From: Ancylobacter amanitiformis
GTDB lineage: Bacteria; Pseudomonadota; Alphaproteobacteria; Rhizobiales; Xanthobacteraceae
Length of the DNA stretch: 64,000 bases
Direction: 5' to 3'
Assembly: GCF_030814815.1 (NCBI RefSeq)
Contig: NZ_JAUSVR010000008.1
Coordinates: 155,800 to 219,799 of the forward strand
The notes below the pieces were generated by a model. The model did no database searches. It had not been told where the DNA came from and saw nothing but the letters and a program-made list of their open reading frames with translations. The stretch's first letter is position 1, and each line of letters starts with the position of its first letter. Shown in pieces: positions 8,340 through 17,384 of this stretch. Made by a program: the position numbers and the translations under genes.

Positions 8340-9332
8340 ATGTCCTGGCTCGAGACTTCCATCATGGCGCGCAAAGGCCTCGCCAAGGGCCAGCCGGGCG
8401 CGTCCCACACCCTGACCGAGGCGGAGCAGGGCACCTATCACTATGTCTACGGCCCCTATGTTCCTCCCGTTCTGGAGATCGAGCCGGGCGCGGTGGTCGC
8501 CGCCGAGACGCATGACGCGTTCGAGGGCAAGATCCGGCATGAGACCGACAACCCGCTGGAGATCCTCAACTTCCCCTATCTCAACCCGCAGAACGGGCCG
8601 ATCTACGTCAAGGGCGCGGAAAAGGGCGACACCATCGCCGTCTACATCAAGAGCATCGTGCCGCGCGGCGAGCAGCCGGTGGGCACCACGCTCATCATGC
8701 CGGACTTTGGCGGGCTGGTGCCGACCAAGGATACGGCGATGCTCAACACGCCGCTCCCGGTGCGGGTGAAGAAGCTGCATGTGGATGCGCAGACCGGCAC
8801 GAAGTGGAGCGACAAGATCACGCTGCCCTACGTGCCCTTCATCGGCACCATCGGCACCTCGCCGGAGATCGAGGCGATCACCTCGCTGCAGCCGGATTAT
8901 TACGGCGGCAACATGGACCTGCCGGATGTCGGCGTCGGCGCCGTCGTCTACCTGCCGGTGAACACCAAGGGCGGCCTCGTCTATCTCGGCGATTGCCACG
9001 CCACCCAGGGCGATGGCGAATTGTGCGGCGTCGCGCTGGAGCACCCGACCGTCACCACCATCCAGATCGACCTCATCAAGGGCTGGACCATCTCCACCCC
9101 GCGGCTGGAGACGGAAGAGTTCATCATGTCGATCGGCTCCACCCGGCCGATGGAGGATGCCACCCGCATGGCCTATCGCGACCTCATCCGCTGGATGGCG
9201 GCCGATTACGGCTTCGAGGAGATCGAGGCCTATATGCTGCTGACCCAGTGCGGCCGCGTGCGGCTCGGCAACATGGTGGATCCGAAATACACCATGGGCG
9301 CCTCCATCCTGAAATCGTATCTGACGCCCTGA
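8340..9332 (+). CDS. fmdA: FmdA-family acetamidase/formamidase, copy 1
   Basis: The 330-residue protein belongs to the acetamidase/formamidase family, whose zinc-dependent members hydrolyse formamide or acetamide to ammonia and the acid. Visible family landmarks are THDAFEGKI near residue 55, GPIYVKGAEKGDTI near 88-101, the central NMDLPDVGVGAVVYLPV region, and the strongly conserved GDCHATQGDGELCG near residues 219-232. AAGGAGAA lies 6 bp before the ATG. Its place after the amide importer suggests that it hydrolyses the imported substrate in the cytoplasm. It is only distantly similar to the second FmdA at 28145-29089. Confidence 0.85.
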   Translation: MSWLETSIMARKGLAKGQPGASHTLTEAEQGTYHYVYGPYVPPVLEIEPGAVVAAETHDAFEGKIRHETDNPLEILNFPYLNPQNGPIYVKGAEKGDTIAVYIKSIVPRGEQPVGTTLIMPDFGGLVPTKDTAMLNTPLPVRVKKLHVDAQTGTKWSDKITLPYVPFIGTIGTSPEIEAITSLQPDYYGGNMDLPDVGVGAVVYLPVNTKGGLVYLGDCHATQGDGELCGVALEHPTVTTIQIDLIKGWTISTPRLETEEFIMSIGSTRPMEDATRMAYRDLIRWMAADYGFEEIEAYMLLTQCGRVRLGNMVDPKYTMGASILKSYLTP

Positions 9333-9348
9333 TCATTCGCGGCAAATG

Positions 9349-9371
9349 CCCTCTCCCCTGGCGGGGAGGGG
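9349..9371. repeat. Single palindrome of the 4633/29141 repeat family
   Basis: CCCTCTCCCCTGGCGGGGAGGG sits in the 151-bp gap between the FmdA gene and the nitrilase-fold gene. It matches the end palindromes of the two larger intergenic elements. Confidence 0.55.
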
Positions 9372-9483
9372 GCTGATCGAGGCGCCGGCCTCGCCCCGCC
9401 CCGCGTTCCCTCATCAGCCTGCCTGGTCCGCCGCCTTTCCCCGCGAAGGGAGAGCATGGCCGTGCCTTGCCCGGAGAACCGCC

Positions 9484-11205
9484 ATGTCAAGCCTCGTCAA
9501 GGTCGCCACCGTTCAGTTCGAACCGACGCTGTTCGAGAAGGAGCGCAACATTGCGCGCCTTCTCGACATGGTGGCGCAGGCCGCGCGGGAGGGTGCGCGG
9601 CTGATCGTGACGCCGGAAATGGGCACAACGGGCTATTGCTGGTTCGACCGCGCGGAAGTGGCGCCCTATGTCGAGCCGATTCCCGGTACGACCACGGATC
9701 GGTTCGCCGCACTGGCGCGCGAGCAGGAGTGCTACATCGTCATCGGCATGCCGGAAGTCGATCCCGCGACGGGGCTCTACTACAATGCCGCCGTGCTGAT
9801 CGGGCCGTCGGGCGTGGTTGGCACCCATCGCAAGACGCATCCCTATATTTCGGAGCCGAAATGGTCGGCGCCGGGCGATCTCGGCCATCAGGTCTTCGAC
9901 ACGCCGATCGGCCGTATCGCGCTGCTCGTGTGCATGGACATCCATTTCATCGAGACCGCGCGGCTGGCCGGGCTCGGCGGGGCCGACATCATCTGCCACA
10001 TCTCCAACTGGCTGGCCGAGCGCACGCCGGCGCCCTACTGGATCACCCGCGCGGTGGAGAATAGCTGCTATCTCATCGAAGCCAATCGCTGGGGGCTGGA
10101 GCGCACGGTGCAGTTTTCCGGCGGCAGCTGCGTGATCGGGCCGGATGGCGCGATCGAGGCGGTGATCGATGACGGCGACGGCATCGCCACCGCCGATATC
10201 GACCTGGAGCGGGCGCGGGCGCGGCGCATGTTCGGCGAGAGCGTGTTCGAGCAGCGCCGGCCCGAACTCTACATGGAACTGCCGACCCACACCCATAGCT
10301 GGAATCCGCTCGACTTCTTCGGCCTGTACGGCCACCGGCCGCTGCCGCCCGGCCGGCGCTCGCGCATCGCGGCGGCGCAGTTCGCCCCCACCGGCGATGT
10401 GAGCGCCAATCTCGCGCGCATCGAGCAACTGGCGGCGACGGCCGCGCGCGCGGAGAGGGCCGAACTGGTTGTATTTCCCGAGCGCGCGCTCACCGGCCTC
10501 GACGCCCCCGCCGCCGTGCCGCTGGACGGGCCGGCGGTGGCACGGCTGGTCGCGATCGCCGCCCGCCACCGGGTGCACATCATCGCGGGTCTGGCGGAGG
10601 AGGATGGCGCGGGGCTTTACAACAGCGCCGTGCTGGTGGGCCCGCAGGGTGTTGTCGGCCGCTATCGCAAGCTGCATCTCGACGCGTCCGACCATAATTG
10701 GGCGACGCCGGGCGCGGACTGGGGCGTGTTCGACACGATGTTCGGCCGTGTCGGTGTGCTGATCGGCCATGATGCCGCCTTCCCCGAAGCGGGGCGCGTG
10801 CTGGCGCTGCGCGGCTGCGACCTCATACTCTGCCCGGCGGCGCTGCGCGGCAGCCTCACCGCCGCGCATGCCGGCTCAACCGTGGCGCAGAACTACCCGA
10901 TCCCGACCGGTGCCGATCCCCATCACTGGCACCTGATGCGCGCCCGCGCCGGCGAGAACAACGTGTTCCTCGCCTTCGCCAATGTCATCGACGAGGGCGC
11001 CGGCTATCACGGCAAGAGCGGCGTGTTCGGGCCGGACACGTTCGAATTCCCGCGTCGCGAGGCGATACGGGACGAGGGGGAGGGCGTGGTCGCCAGCGAC
11101 ATCGACACCACCAACCTCGATACGCGCTACCCCACCAATGTGGTGCGCCGCAAGGATCTGGTGACGATGCGCCAGCCGCACCACTATCTGCCGCTGATCC
11201 GCTGA
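9484..11205 (+). CDS. Two-domain nitrilase-superfamily protein (first domain intact, second lacking its Cys)
   Basis: The 573-residue protein is two nitrilase folds in tandem. Domain 1 (about 1-265) has the full Glu-Lys-Cys triad: E45 in TPEMGTTGY, K117 in RKTHPY and C150 in LLVCMDIHF. Domain 2 (about 293-573) keeps E333 (FPERALTG) and K396 (YRKLHLD). At the nucleophile position it reads LIGHD (G428-H429-D430) where active enzymes have ICYD, so it should be inactive. Members cleave C-N bonds of nitriles, amides or N-carbamoyl compounds. The start at 9484 follows homology; 46 upstream in-frame codons run through an intergenic repeat. It is the last gene of the amide operon. Confidence 0.85.
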   Translation: MSSLVKVATVQFEPTLFEKERNIARLLDMVAQAAREGARLIVTPEMGTTGYCWFDRAEVAPYVEPIPGTTTDRFAALAREQECYIVIGMPEVDPATGLYYNAAVLIGPSGVVGTHRKTHPYISEPKWSAPGDLGHQVFDTPIGRIALLVCMDIHFIETARLAGLGGADIICHISNWLAERTPAPYWITRAVENSCYLIEANRWGLERTVQFSGGSCVIGPDGAIEAVIDDGDGIATADIDLERARARRMFGESVFEQRRPELYMELPTHTHSWNPLDFFGLYGHRPLPPGRRSRIAAAQFAPTGDVSANLARIEQLAATAARAERAELVVFPERALTGLDAPAAVPLDGPAVARLVAIAARHRVHIIAGLAEEDGAGLYNSAVLVGPQGVVGRYRKLHLDASDHNWATPGADWGVFDTMFGRVGVLIGHDAAFPEAGRVLALRGCDLILCPAALRGSLTAAHAGSTVAQNYPIPTGADPHHWHLMRARAGENNVFLAFANVIDEGAGYHGKSGVFGPDTFEFPRREAIRDEGEGVVASDIDTTNLDTRYPTNVVRRKDLVTMRQPHHYLPLIR

Positions 11206-11221
11206 GCGGTCACCGAGGCGG

Positions 11222-11243
11222 CCGGGCGGAGATCGCCGCCCGG
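11222..11243. terminator. Hairpin between convergent genes
   Basis: An 8-bp perfect stem, CCGGGCGG (11222-11229) with CCGCCCGG (11236-11243), has a six-base loop. It lies between the nitrilase-fold gene and the convergent hydrolase gene. No T-run follows on either strand, so termination is only suggested by position. Confidence 0.35.
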
Positions 11244-11262
11244 CGCGCGGGTCACTCAGCCC

Positions 11263-12351
11263 TCACAGGCCGGTCGAGGGCAGGAAGGTGAAGGCGGGCG
11301 TGGCGACGAACCTGTCGGCCGCATTGCCGGAATAGACCTTGCCGCCGGCAATGGTCAGCTTCTTCACCGGTGCGCCTTCCTTCAGGTCGAGATCGGCGAG
11401 CGGCACCCAGAAGGAGTTCGGGCTGGTCGAGCTGTCGAAGAAGTAGATCTTGTGGGTCTGGTCGGAAATGGTGCGCCAGAGCGTGGACGAAATGTTCGGC
11501 TGGCCCGGCGTGGTGATGCCGAGCGGCACGCTGACCGACCGCATCACGCTGAGCACGCTGGCCGCCGCCTGATACTCGAATTTCTGCTCCGGCACCGCGC
11601 TGATATAGTTCGGGTCCACCTTGGTCGGGATCGCGTCGATGAGGAACGAGGCGCGGGCGAAGCGGTCGGCGGCGCGGTTGGTGCCGGGCAGGAAGGTGAG
11701 CCCGCCAATGCCCTTCCAGTAGGCGTTGAGCGCCAGCTGCTGGTCGAAGCTCGGCGAGTTGGTCATCACGTTGAACTGCTTGCCGTGGTGCACCACGAGC
11801 TTGCCGCCGATATACTCGAAGATCGCGGAATCGCCGGTCGCGTCAGAGATGGCGAGGTGGAGCTGCGCGCCCTGGCCATTGGGCAGCTTCGGCGCGATGA
11901 CGCGGAACGGTTCCCTGGACAGCGCTTCCACCGCCTCCGCGACGGTGCCGAAATTATCGAGCGCATACTGCGCCCACAGGCTGATCGAGATGGCGGGCTT
12001 GCCGTCCGGCTGGCCATAGTCGGATTCGGCGAGATAGAGCAGATTGGCGACGAGGCCGGCCTCGTTCATGCCGTCCGCCGAGCCGACATCGTAGCCGGAG
12101 GCGATCAGGCTGCCATATTTCGAGGTCCATTTCGGCGTGTTGGCGCCGCCGGCGCCGTCACGCGTGATGCCCTGGGGGAAGGCCCACAGGTTGGTGTGCA
12201 TGTCCTCGGCCCAGTCCATCGACCGGCCGGTGATGACGAGGCCGTTATCGGCCACATACATGGCGCGGGTGCAGGCAAATGCCGGCGTCAGTGACGCGAC
12301 GGAAAAGGCAAGCGCGGATGCCGCGGCTGCGAAACGTGAAATCCGGCTCAT
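11263..12351 (-). CDS. Secreted choloylglycine-hydrolase-like linear amide C-N hydrolase
   Basis: The 362-residue protein has a Sec signal peptide ending PAFA at residue 26. The next residue is C27 in CTRAMYVADN, the N-terminal nucleophile of this Ntn-hydrolase family, so signal cleavage would itself expose the catalytic Cys. Further motifs are GRSMDW (residues ~42-47) with the conserved Arg and Asp, the DGMNEAGL region, and NVMTNSP with the catalytic Asn. Family members hydrolyse linear amides such as bile salts, penicillin V or acyl-homoserine lactones. Here it is predicted to be periplasmic, acting on an unknown amide next to an amide-uptake operon. It is convergent with the nitrilase-fold gene and in the opposite orientation to the amide operon. 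Confidence 0.85.
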   Translation of the reverse strand: MSRISRFAAAASALAFSVASLTPAFACTRAMYVADNGLVITGRSMDWAEDMHTNLWAFPQGITRDGAGGANTPKWTSKYGSLIASGYDVGSADGMNEAGLVANLLYLAESDYGQPDGKPAISISLWAQYALDNFGTVAEAVEALSREPFRVIAPKLPNGQGAQLHLAISDATGDSAIFEYIGGKLVVHHGKQFNVMTNSPSFDQQLALNAYWKGIGGLTFLPGTNRAADRFARASFLIDAIPTKVDPNYISAVPEQKFEYQAAASVLSVMRSVSVPLGITTPGQPNISSTLWRTISDQTHKIYFFDSSTSPNSFWVPLADLDLKEGAPVKKLTIAGGKVYSGNAADRFVATPAFTFLPSTGL

Positions 12352-12569
12352 GACTCATACCGCCTTGTTCAAGTGTCCAACAGAGTTGGCACATCGCCAC
12401 GAATATGGCGCGACAGGATTACCACCCCCGCGCCGCGCGGTCGATTTCTCGCTGAGCCATGCAGGGCGCATTCCGGGCGATCGGCAGAGCCTGGATCGCC
12501 CGGACAACCTGACGGTTGCGGCTTGAACGCTGGCGAGGGCTCCCCCGCGTCCGGATCGGGTCGGCCTCC

Positions 12570-13322
12570 TCAATAGACGGCGCGTCCGCCGGAAATGTCG
12601 AACACCGCGCCGGTCGAGAAGGCGCAGTCCTCGGAGGACAGCCACGCGATCAGCGCGGCCGCCTCGTCCACCGCGAGGAAGCGGTTCATCGGAATCTTCG
12701 AGAGCATGAAGTCGATATGTTCCTGGCTCATCTGGCTGAAGATCTCGGTCTTGGCTGCCGCCGGGGTGATGGCGTTGACCAGCACGTTGGACGTCGCCAG
12801 TTCCTTGGCCAGCGACTTGGTCAGCCCGATCAGCCCCGCCTTCGACGCGGAATAATGCGAGGCGTTCGGGTTGCCTTCCTTGCCGGCGATGGAGGCGACA
12901 TTGACGATGCGCCCCCAGCCATTGGCCAGAAGATGCGGCACCACCGCCTTGGCGGTGAGGAACGGCCCGACCAGGTTGACATCGATGACGCGTCGCCAGG
13001 TCTGGCTGTCCAGCTCCCACAGCTTGCCGTTGCCACCGGTGATGCCGGCATTGTTGACCAGAATGTCGATCTTGCCATGGGCTGCGGCCGTGGCGGCGGT
13101 CGCGGCCTGCACCGAGGTCTCGTCCGTGAGTTCGACGACGTGGGTCGACACCGTGCCGCGGGATTGGAGGGCCGCCGCCGCTTCGTCGAGCCGCGCGCGG
13201 TCGATGTCCCACAAAGCGACGCGGGCGCCGGATGCGAGGAAGCGCTCGGCGGCGGCATAGCCGATGCCGCGTGCGCCGCCGGTGATGATGGCCGCGCGCC
13301 CGTTCAGGTCGATGACGTTCAT
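12570..13322 (-). CDS. SDR-family dehydrogenase, probably acting on 2-keto-3-deoxy sugar acids
   Basis: The 250-residue classical short-chain dehydrogenase has TGGARGIG (near 14-21), NNAG, an active-site Ser in VASIAG, YSASK (Tyr-x3-Lys) and a C-terminal FDISGGRAVY. The ATG at 13322 is 14 bp after the stop of the FAH-family gene. In the L-fucose and L-rhamnose diketo pathways an SDR oxidises 2-keto-3-deoxy-sugar acid to the 2,4-diketo acid that an FAH enzyme then splits. The gene order here fits that pair; substrate identity is inferred. Confidence 0.85.
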   Translation of the reverse strand: MNVIDLNGRAAIITGGARGIGYAAAERFLASGARVALWDIDRARLDEAAAALQSRGTVSTHVVELTDETSVQAATAATAAAHGKIDILVNNAGITGGNGKLWELDSQTWRRVIDVNLVGPFLTAKAVVPHLLANGWGRIVNVASIAGKEGNPNASHYSASKAGLIGLTKSLAKELATSNVLVNAITPAAAKTEIFSQMSQEHIDFMLSKIPMNRFLAVDEAAALIAWLSSEDCAFSTGAVFDISGGRAVY

Positions 13323-13336
13323 AACCTGTCTTCCCT

Positions 13337-14182
13337 TCAGACCGCCGGAACGGTCGTCTGCTGCTGTTCGCCGAGGCCGGAAATGGCGAGGCGCATGGTC
13401 TGGCCGGCTTTCAGATAGACCGGCGGCTTCTGCCCGAGGCCGACGCCGGGCGGCGTGCCGGTCGTGATGATGTCGCCGGGCTGCAGGCTCATGAACTGGC
13501 TGATATAGGAGACGATGAACGGCACGCTGAAGATCATCGTGCGCGTGGAGCCGTTCTGGTAGCGCTTGCCGTCCACCTCCAGCCACATGTCGAGCACGTG
13601 CGGGTCGGGGATCTCGTCGGTGGTCACCAGCCACGGGCCGATGGGGCCGAACGTGTCGCAGCCCTTGCCCTTGTCCCACTGGCCGCCGCGCTCGATCTGG
13701 AAGGCGCGCTCGGACACATCGTTGACGATGCAATAGCCGGCCACGTGATCATAGGCCTCCTCGACACCGACATATTTCGCCGGCTTGCCGATGACGATGC
13801 CGAGTTCGACCTCCCAGTCGGTCTTTTCCGAGCCGCGCGGAATTTCCACGTTGTCATGGGGGCCGACAATGCAGTTCGGCGGCTTCATGAACAGCACCGG
13901 CTCGGTCGGGATTGCCATGCCCGCCTCCTCGGCATGGTCGGAATAGTTGAGGCCGACGCAGACGAACTTGCCGACGGAGCCGACGCAGGCACCGATGCGC
14001 GGCGTGCCCTCGACAGCCGGGAGCGTCGCGGGATCGAGCGCGCGCAGCTTCGCGAGGGTTTCCGGCAGCAGCGCGGCGCCGGCAATGTCGGGGACATGCG
14101 CACCGAGATCGCGCAGCACGCCCTGGCTGTCGAGGAGCGCCGGGCGCTCCGCGCCGATTGCCCCATAGCGAACCAGTTTCAT
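13337..14182 (-). CDS. Fumarylacetoacetate-hydrolase-family protein (diketo-acid hydrolase-like)
   Basis: The 281-residue protein matches the length of the FAH family. The conserved core starts FVCVGLNYSDHAEEAG (near residue 73). The metal-site segment TDWEVELGIVIG gives the two Glu ligands. DVSERAFQ and the C-terminal QPGDIITTGTPPGVG (near 240-254) complete the signature. Members of this subgroup include 2,4-diketo-3-deoxy-L-fuconate hydrolase. The neighbours, an enolase-type dehydratase and an SDR, point to that kind of reaction, giving pyruvate and a hydroxyacid. All three genes are minus strand with short gaps. Confidence 0.85.
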   Translation of the reverse strand: MKLVRYGAIGAERPALLDSQGVLRDLGAHVPDIAGAALLPETLAKLRALDPATLPAVEGTPRIGACVGSVGKFVCVGLNYSDHAEEAGMAIPTEPVLFMKPPNCIVGPHDNVEIPRGSEKTDWEVELGIVIGKPAKYVGVEEAYDHVAGYCIVNDVSERAFQIERGGQWDKGKGCDTFGPIGPWLVTTDEIPDPHVLDMWLEVDGKRYQNGSTRTMIFSVPFIVSYISQFMSLQPGDIITTGTPPGVGLGQKPPVYLKAGQTMRLAISGLGEQQQTTVPAV

Positions 14183-14254
14183 CGAATCTTCCTCCTCATT
14201 ATTTTCGTCGCGGCCGTGCGGGCGCGCTTATCGGTCTGCCAATTGAACACGCCT

Positions 14255-15451
14255 TCACGCGGGGGCGAACAGCGCCGCCGGCGCGTGGGTGAAGCGGGCC
14301 AGCGCGTGCGGGTCGAGCGAGATGCCGAGGCCGGGGCGGGCGGGAATGCGCAGGTAGCCCTCGCCATCGACGGTGAACGGTTCGGAGACGATGCCGTCGA
14401 CATAGGGGCTGCCGCCGATGAACTCGACGAGGTCGCAATGGGGCATGGCGCTCGCCAGCTGCAGGTCGGCGGCAAGGCCAAGCGCGGTGTTCCAGCCATG
14501 ACCGACATATTTCACGCCGAACTCGTCGGCGAGCCAGGCGATGCGGCGCTGCTCGCTGATGCCGCCGACCTTGGTGACATCGGGCTGGACGATGTCGAAG
14601 GCGCCCTTGGCCAGCCAAGGCAGGAAGCTCTGGCGGCGGGTGAGCACCTCGCCGCCGGCGATCGGCACCGGGCTGGCGCGCCGCAGCACGCAGAAATCCT
14701 CCAGCGCGTCCGGCCGCAGCGCCTCCTCGAACCAGCCGACGCCATAGTCCTTGAGCATCTGCGCGGTGTTGAGCGCCCATTTCAGCCCCTGCGGCCACTG
14801 TGCATCGGAGGCGCCGGCATCGACGAAGAGCTGCGCATCGGGCCCGGCTGCCTCGCGCGCCGCGCGCACGATCGCCTCGTCGAGCCGGGCATCGTCACGG
14901 CGGCCGAACGGACCCCAGCCGATCTTGAAGGCGCGAAAGCCGCGTTCGCGATGGGGGGCGATGACATCGGCCATGCGCGCGGGCTCCTCCATGAGCAGGG
15001 AGCAATAGGGCTTCACCCGCTCGCGATAGGTGCCGCCCAGCAGCCGGCCGACCGGCTGGCCGAGCGCCTTGCCGAGAATGTCCCACAGCGCGATGTCGAT
15101 GCCGCTGATGGCATGGGTCAGGCTGCCGCCGCGTCCCATCCAGAAGGTGTTCTGGTGCAGTTTCTCGGTGACGCGCTCCGGCTCCAGCGCGTTCTCCCCG
15201 CGCCATAGCGGCTCCAGCACCTCCACCGCCGCCGCGACCAGCCGCCCGTCGGTGAACACGCTGCCATGGCCGGTGAGGCCTTCCTCCGTGTGCACGGCGA
15301 TGAGCGCATGCACGGAATCCTCCGGCCGGATCTCCGCCGACCAGCCACCTTTCGGGCTCTCGCCGAAGAGCGGGGCGACATGGATCGAGCGGATCGTCAC
15401 CTTGGGCAAGGCGGGCAGGGAAGAGGCACTCAACGGATGGCTCCTGTTCAT
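14255..15451 (-). CDS. Enolase-superfamily sugar-acid dehydratase (mandelate racemase/muconate lactonizing type), copy 1
   Basis: The protein has 398 residues. The capping domain is followed by the barrel with a Lys in FKIGWG (near 176), metal ligands in FVDAGA, WFEEAL and IAGGEVL, and a C-terminal His in VGHGWNTALG. This residue set is that of acid-sugar dehydratases. The ATG overlaps the permease stop as ATGA (15448-15451), so it is co-translated with the transporter. It is predicted to convert an aldonic acid (fuconate, rhamnonate, galactonate or similar) to the 2-keto-3-deoxy acid in the cytoplasm. A second member lies at 24377-25552. Confidence 0.85.
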   Translation of the reverse strand: MNRSHPLSASSLPALPKVTIRSIHVAPLFGESPKGGWSAEIRPEDSVHALIAVHTEEGLTGHGSVFTDGRLVAAAVEVLEPLWRGENALEPERVTEKLHQNTFWMGRGGSLTHAISGIDIALWDILGKALGQPVGRLLGGTYRERVKPYCSLLMEEPARMADVIAPHRERGFRAFKIGWGPFGRRDDARLDEAIVRAAREAAGPDAQLFVDAGASDAQWPQGLKWALNTAQMLKDYGVGWFEEALRPDALEDFCVLRRASPVPIAGGEVLTRRQSFLPWLAKGAFDIVQPDVTKVGGISEQRRIAWLADEFGVKYVGHGWNTALGLAADLQLASAMPHCDLVEFIGGSPYVDGIVSEPFTVDGEGYLRIPARPGLGISLDPHALARFTHAPAALFAPA

Positions 15452-16125
15452 TTGCGGCCCGCCGACGCCCAGCCGCGCTGCGACCAGCGCTCCAGCCGCC
15501 GGACCATGAGCGCGGCGGGGTAGCCGACGGAGAAGTAGAGGATCGCGGTAACGGTATAGACGGTGAAGTACTGGTAGTTGCGCGCGGCGATGATCTGGCC
15601 GGAGAACATCAGTTCCTGCACGGTGACGACCGAGGCCAGCGCGGTGTCCTTGAACAGCGCGATCAGATAATTGCCCAGCGCCGGCAGGACGACGCGGAAG
15701 GCCTGCGGGAAGACGACCTTCACGAAGGTGACGGTCGGCTTGAGGCCGAGGCTCTGCGCCGCCTCGTACTGGCTTCTCGGCACCGCCTGGATGCCGGAAC
15801 GGTAGACCTCGCTCATGAAGGCGGAATAGTTGACGGTGAGGCCGATGATGGCAGCGGTCATCGGCTCCAGCCGGATGCCGGCGCTGGGCAGCACGTAATA
15901 GATATAGATCAGCTGCAGGATCAGCGGCGTGGCGCGGATGAACTCGACATAGAAGTCGGCCGGCCAGCGGATCCAGCGTCGCGGCGACAGCCGGGCGAGC
16001 GCGATGGGAATGGCCAGGACGCCGGCGAGCAGGATCACCACGACGGTGAGGAAGGTCGTCACCGCCAGACCCTGCAGGAAGACCGAGCCGTAATCGTGGA
16101 CGACCGAAAAATCGAGCAGGTTCAT
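15448..16125 (-). CDS. Polar amino-acid-type ABC transporter permease
   Basis: The 225-residue HisM/GlnP-family membrane protein has about five membrane segments, the N-terminal family motif GLAVTTFLTVVVILLAG, FIRATPLILQL, and the coupling motif YEAAQSLGLKPTVTFVKVVFPQ near residues 140-161. Only one permease gene is present, which implies a homodimeric channel. No ATPase of this family is adjacent. It works with the binding protein at 16202-17071, 76 bp upstream in the same operon. Confidence 0.88.
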   Translation of the reverse strand: MNLLDFSVVHDYGSVFLQGLAVTTFLTVVVILLAGVLAIPIALARLSPRRWIRWPADFYVEFIRATPLILQLIYIYYVLPSAGIRLEPMTAAIIGLTVNYSAFMSEVYRSGIQAVPRSQYEAAQSLGLKPTVTFVKVVFPQAFRVVLPALGNYLIALFKDTALASVVTVQELMFSGQIIAARNYQYFTVYTVTAILYFSVGYPAALMVRRLERWSQRGWASAGRK

Positions 16126-16201
16126 GAGAGGCGGCGCCGGGGATTGGGAATGATCAGGCGAGGATGGCCCGGGTCATGCCGGTGTCCCCGGCGGGCTTTG
16201 G

Positions 16202-17071
16202 TCAGAGCGGGAAGAAGAACAGGTTGCGGTTGGTGAGGCCGTATTTCTTCAAAACGGCGGTCGCCAGCCCGTTGCCGCGCACTTCCGCGAGGCCCTGGCT
16301 GAAGGCGCTGCGCAGCGAGCAGTCGTCCTTGCGCAGGGCATAGCGGGCATAGCCATAGCCATATTTGAAGATCAGTTCGTCCGGGATGGCGACGCCCGCG
16401 ACCATCTCGATCGGCGAGGCGCCGTTGGCCTTCATGAACTCGATGATCTTCACGTCGTCGTCGAGAATGGCGTCGACGCGGCCGGTGGAGATGGCGGCGA
16501 ATTCCTCGGCGTCGGTCTGGAAGGGCGTGACCGCCACGCCGATCTTGCGCAGATACTCATCCGCCGCCGAGCCGGCGATGGCGCCCACCTTCTTGCCCTT
16601 GAGCGTGTCGAACGAGGTGATGCCGGCCGGGTTGCCCTTGGCCACCACGATGGCGGGGCCATACCACCAGGCCGGGCCGGAGAAGGACACCGCCTTCAGC
16701 CGGTCGGGCGTGACGTGGATGTTGGCGGACACGATGTCGATGCGCTTGGCCAGCAGCGCCGGGATGAGCTGGCCGAACGGCATCACCTCATATTTGAACT
16801 TCGTGACGCCCGCCCATTTCAGCGCCGCCTCGACCAGCTCGATATCGAGGCCGCCGGCCTGCTTGGTGGCGGGGTCGAGCGAGGAATAGGGCGGCGAGGG
16901 CGAGAAGCCGAGCGTGACGCCGTCCGCCTTGGCCCGGGCCAGCGACGGGTCGCCGCAATTGTCGAATAGCGGCGGCGCCTCGAACTGGAATTCCTGCGCC
17001 ATCGCGCCTGCACTGAACGCGCCTGCACTTGCCACGGCCACGAACAAGGCCGCCAGAACCGATTTCAGCAT
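16202..17071 (-). CDS. Periplasmic binding protein, amino-acid (family 3) type
   Basis: The 289-residue protein has a signal peptide ending GAMA (near residue 25). The mature family-3 fold has GVTLGFSPSPPYSSLD, AGGLDIELVEAALKW and RIDIVSANIHVTPDR (near 105-119). The start MLKSVLAA at 17071 is preferred because GAGGAGAAAG precedes it; 14 more in-frame codons exist upstream. Since the genes after it encode sugar-acid enzymes, the ligand may be a sugar acid rather than an amino acid. That is an inference from context. Confidence 0.86.
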   Translation of the reverse strand: MLKSVLAALFVAVASAGAFSAGAMAQEFQFEAPPLFDNCGDPSLARAKADGVTLGFSPSPPYSSLDPATKQAGGLDIELVEAALKWAGVTKFKYEVMPFGQLIPALLAKRIDIVSANIHVTPDRLKAVSFSGPAWWYGPAIVVAKGNPAGITSFDTLKGKKVGAIAGSAADEYLRKIGVAVTPFQTDAEEFAAISTGRVDAILDDDVKIIEFMKANGASPIEMVAGVAIPDELIFKYGYGYARYALRKDDCSLRSAFSQGLAEVRGNGLATAVLKKYGLTNRNLFFFPL

Positions 17072-17125
17072 GGCTTTCTCCTCTTTCCGGAATGGCCGGC
17101 TTGCCGCCGACACGGTTATTGATAA

Positions 17126-17202
17126 AAATATGACTTCTTGAGATTATCCTGTCCAGACAGTTCGTGATGTGCGGTGCATTAAAATACAAAAATATGACTT
17201 AT
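17126..17202. promoter_or_regulatory. Divergent promoter region with two AAATATGA motifs and a palindrome
   Basis: Two copies of AAATATGACTT lie at 17126-17136 and 17190-17200, 64 bp apart start to start. Between them is a CTGTC/GACAG palindrome (17149-17160). The region is strikingly AT-rich for this genome. It lies between the binding-protein operon (minus) and the FadR-type regulator gene (plus). The same core appears in the other catabolic promoter region at 20201 and 20328. I infer operator sites, most simply for the adjacent regulator. Confidence 0.5.
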
Positions 17203-17384
17203 AGTGAGTTTGCCGTTCCGCGATTGCCGCGCCCGGGCGGTGATGGCGCGCGCTCCGGCGTCGCGTCGCGGCGTCCGGGTCGGCCGCGCGTGCACATGCT
17301 TTGCATGGACAGGCGCGCCATGTGCCTATACCGGGGCACGCCCGGCCCGTCCGTGCGATCCTCGCGGCGTTGGAAGCGGGTGGG

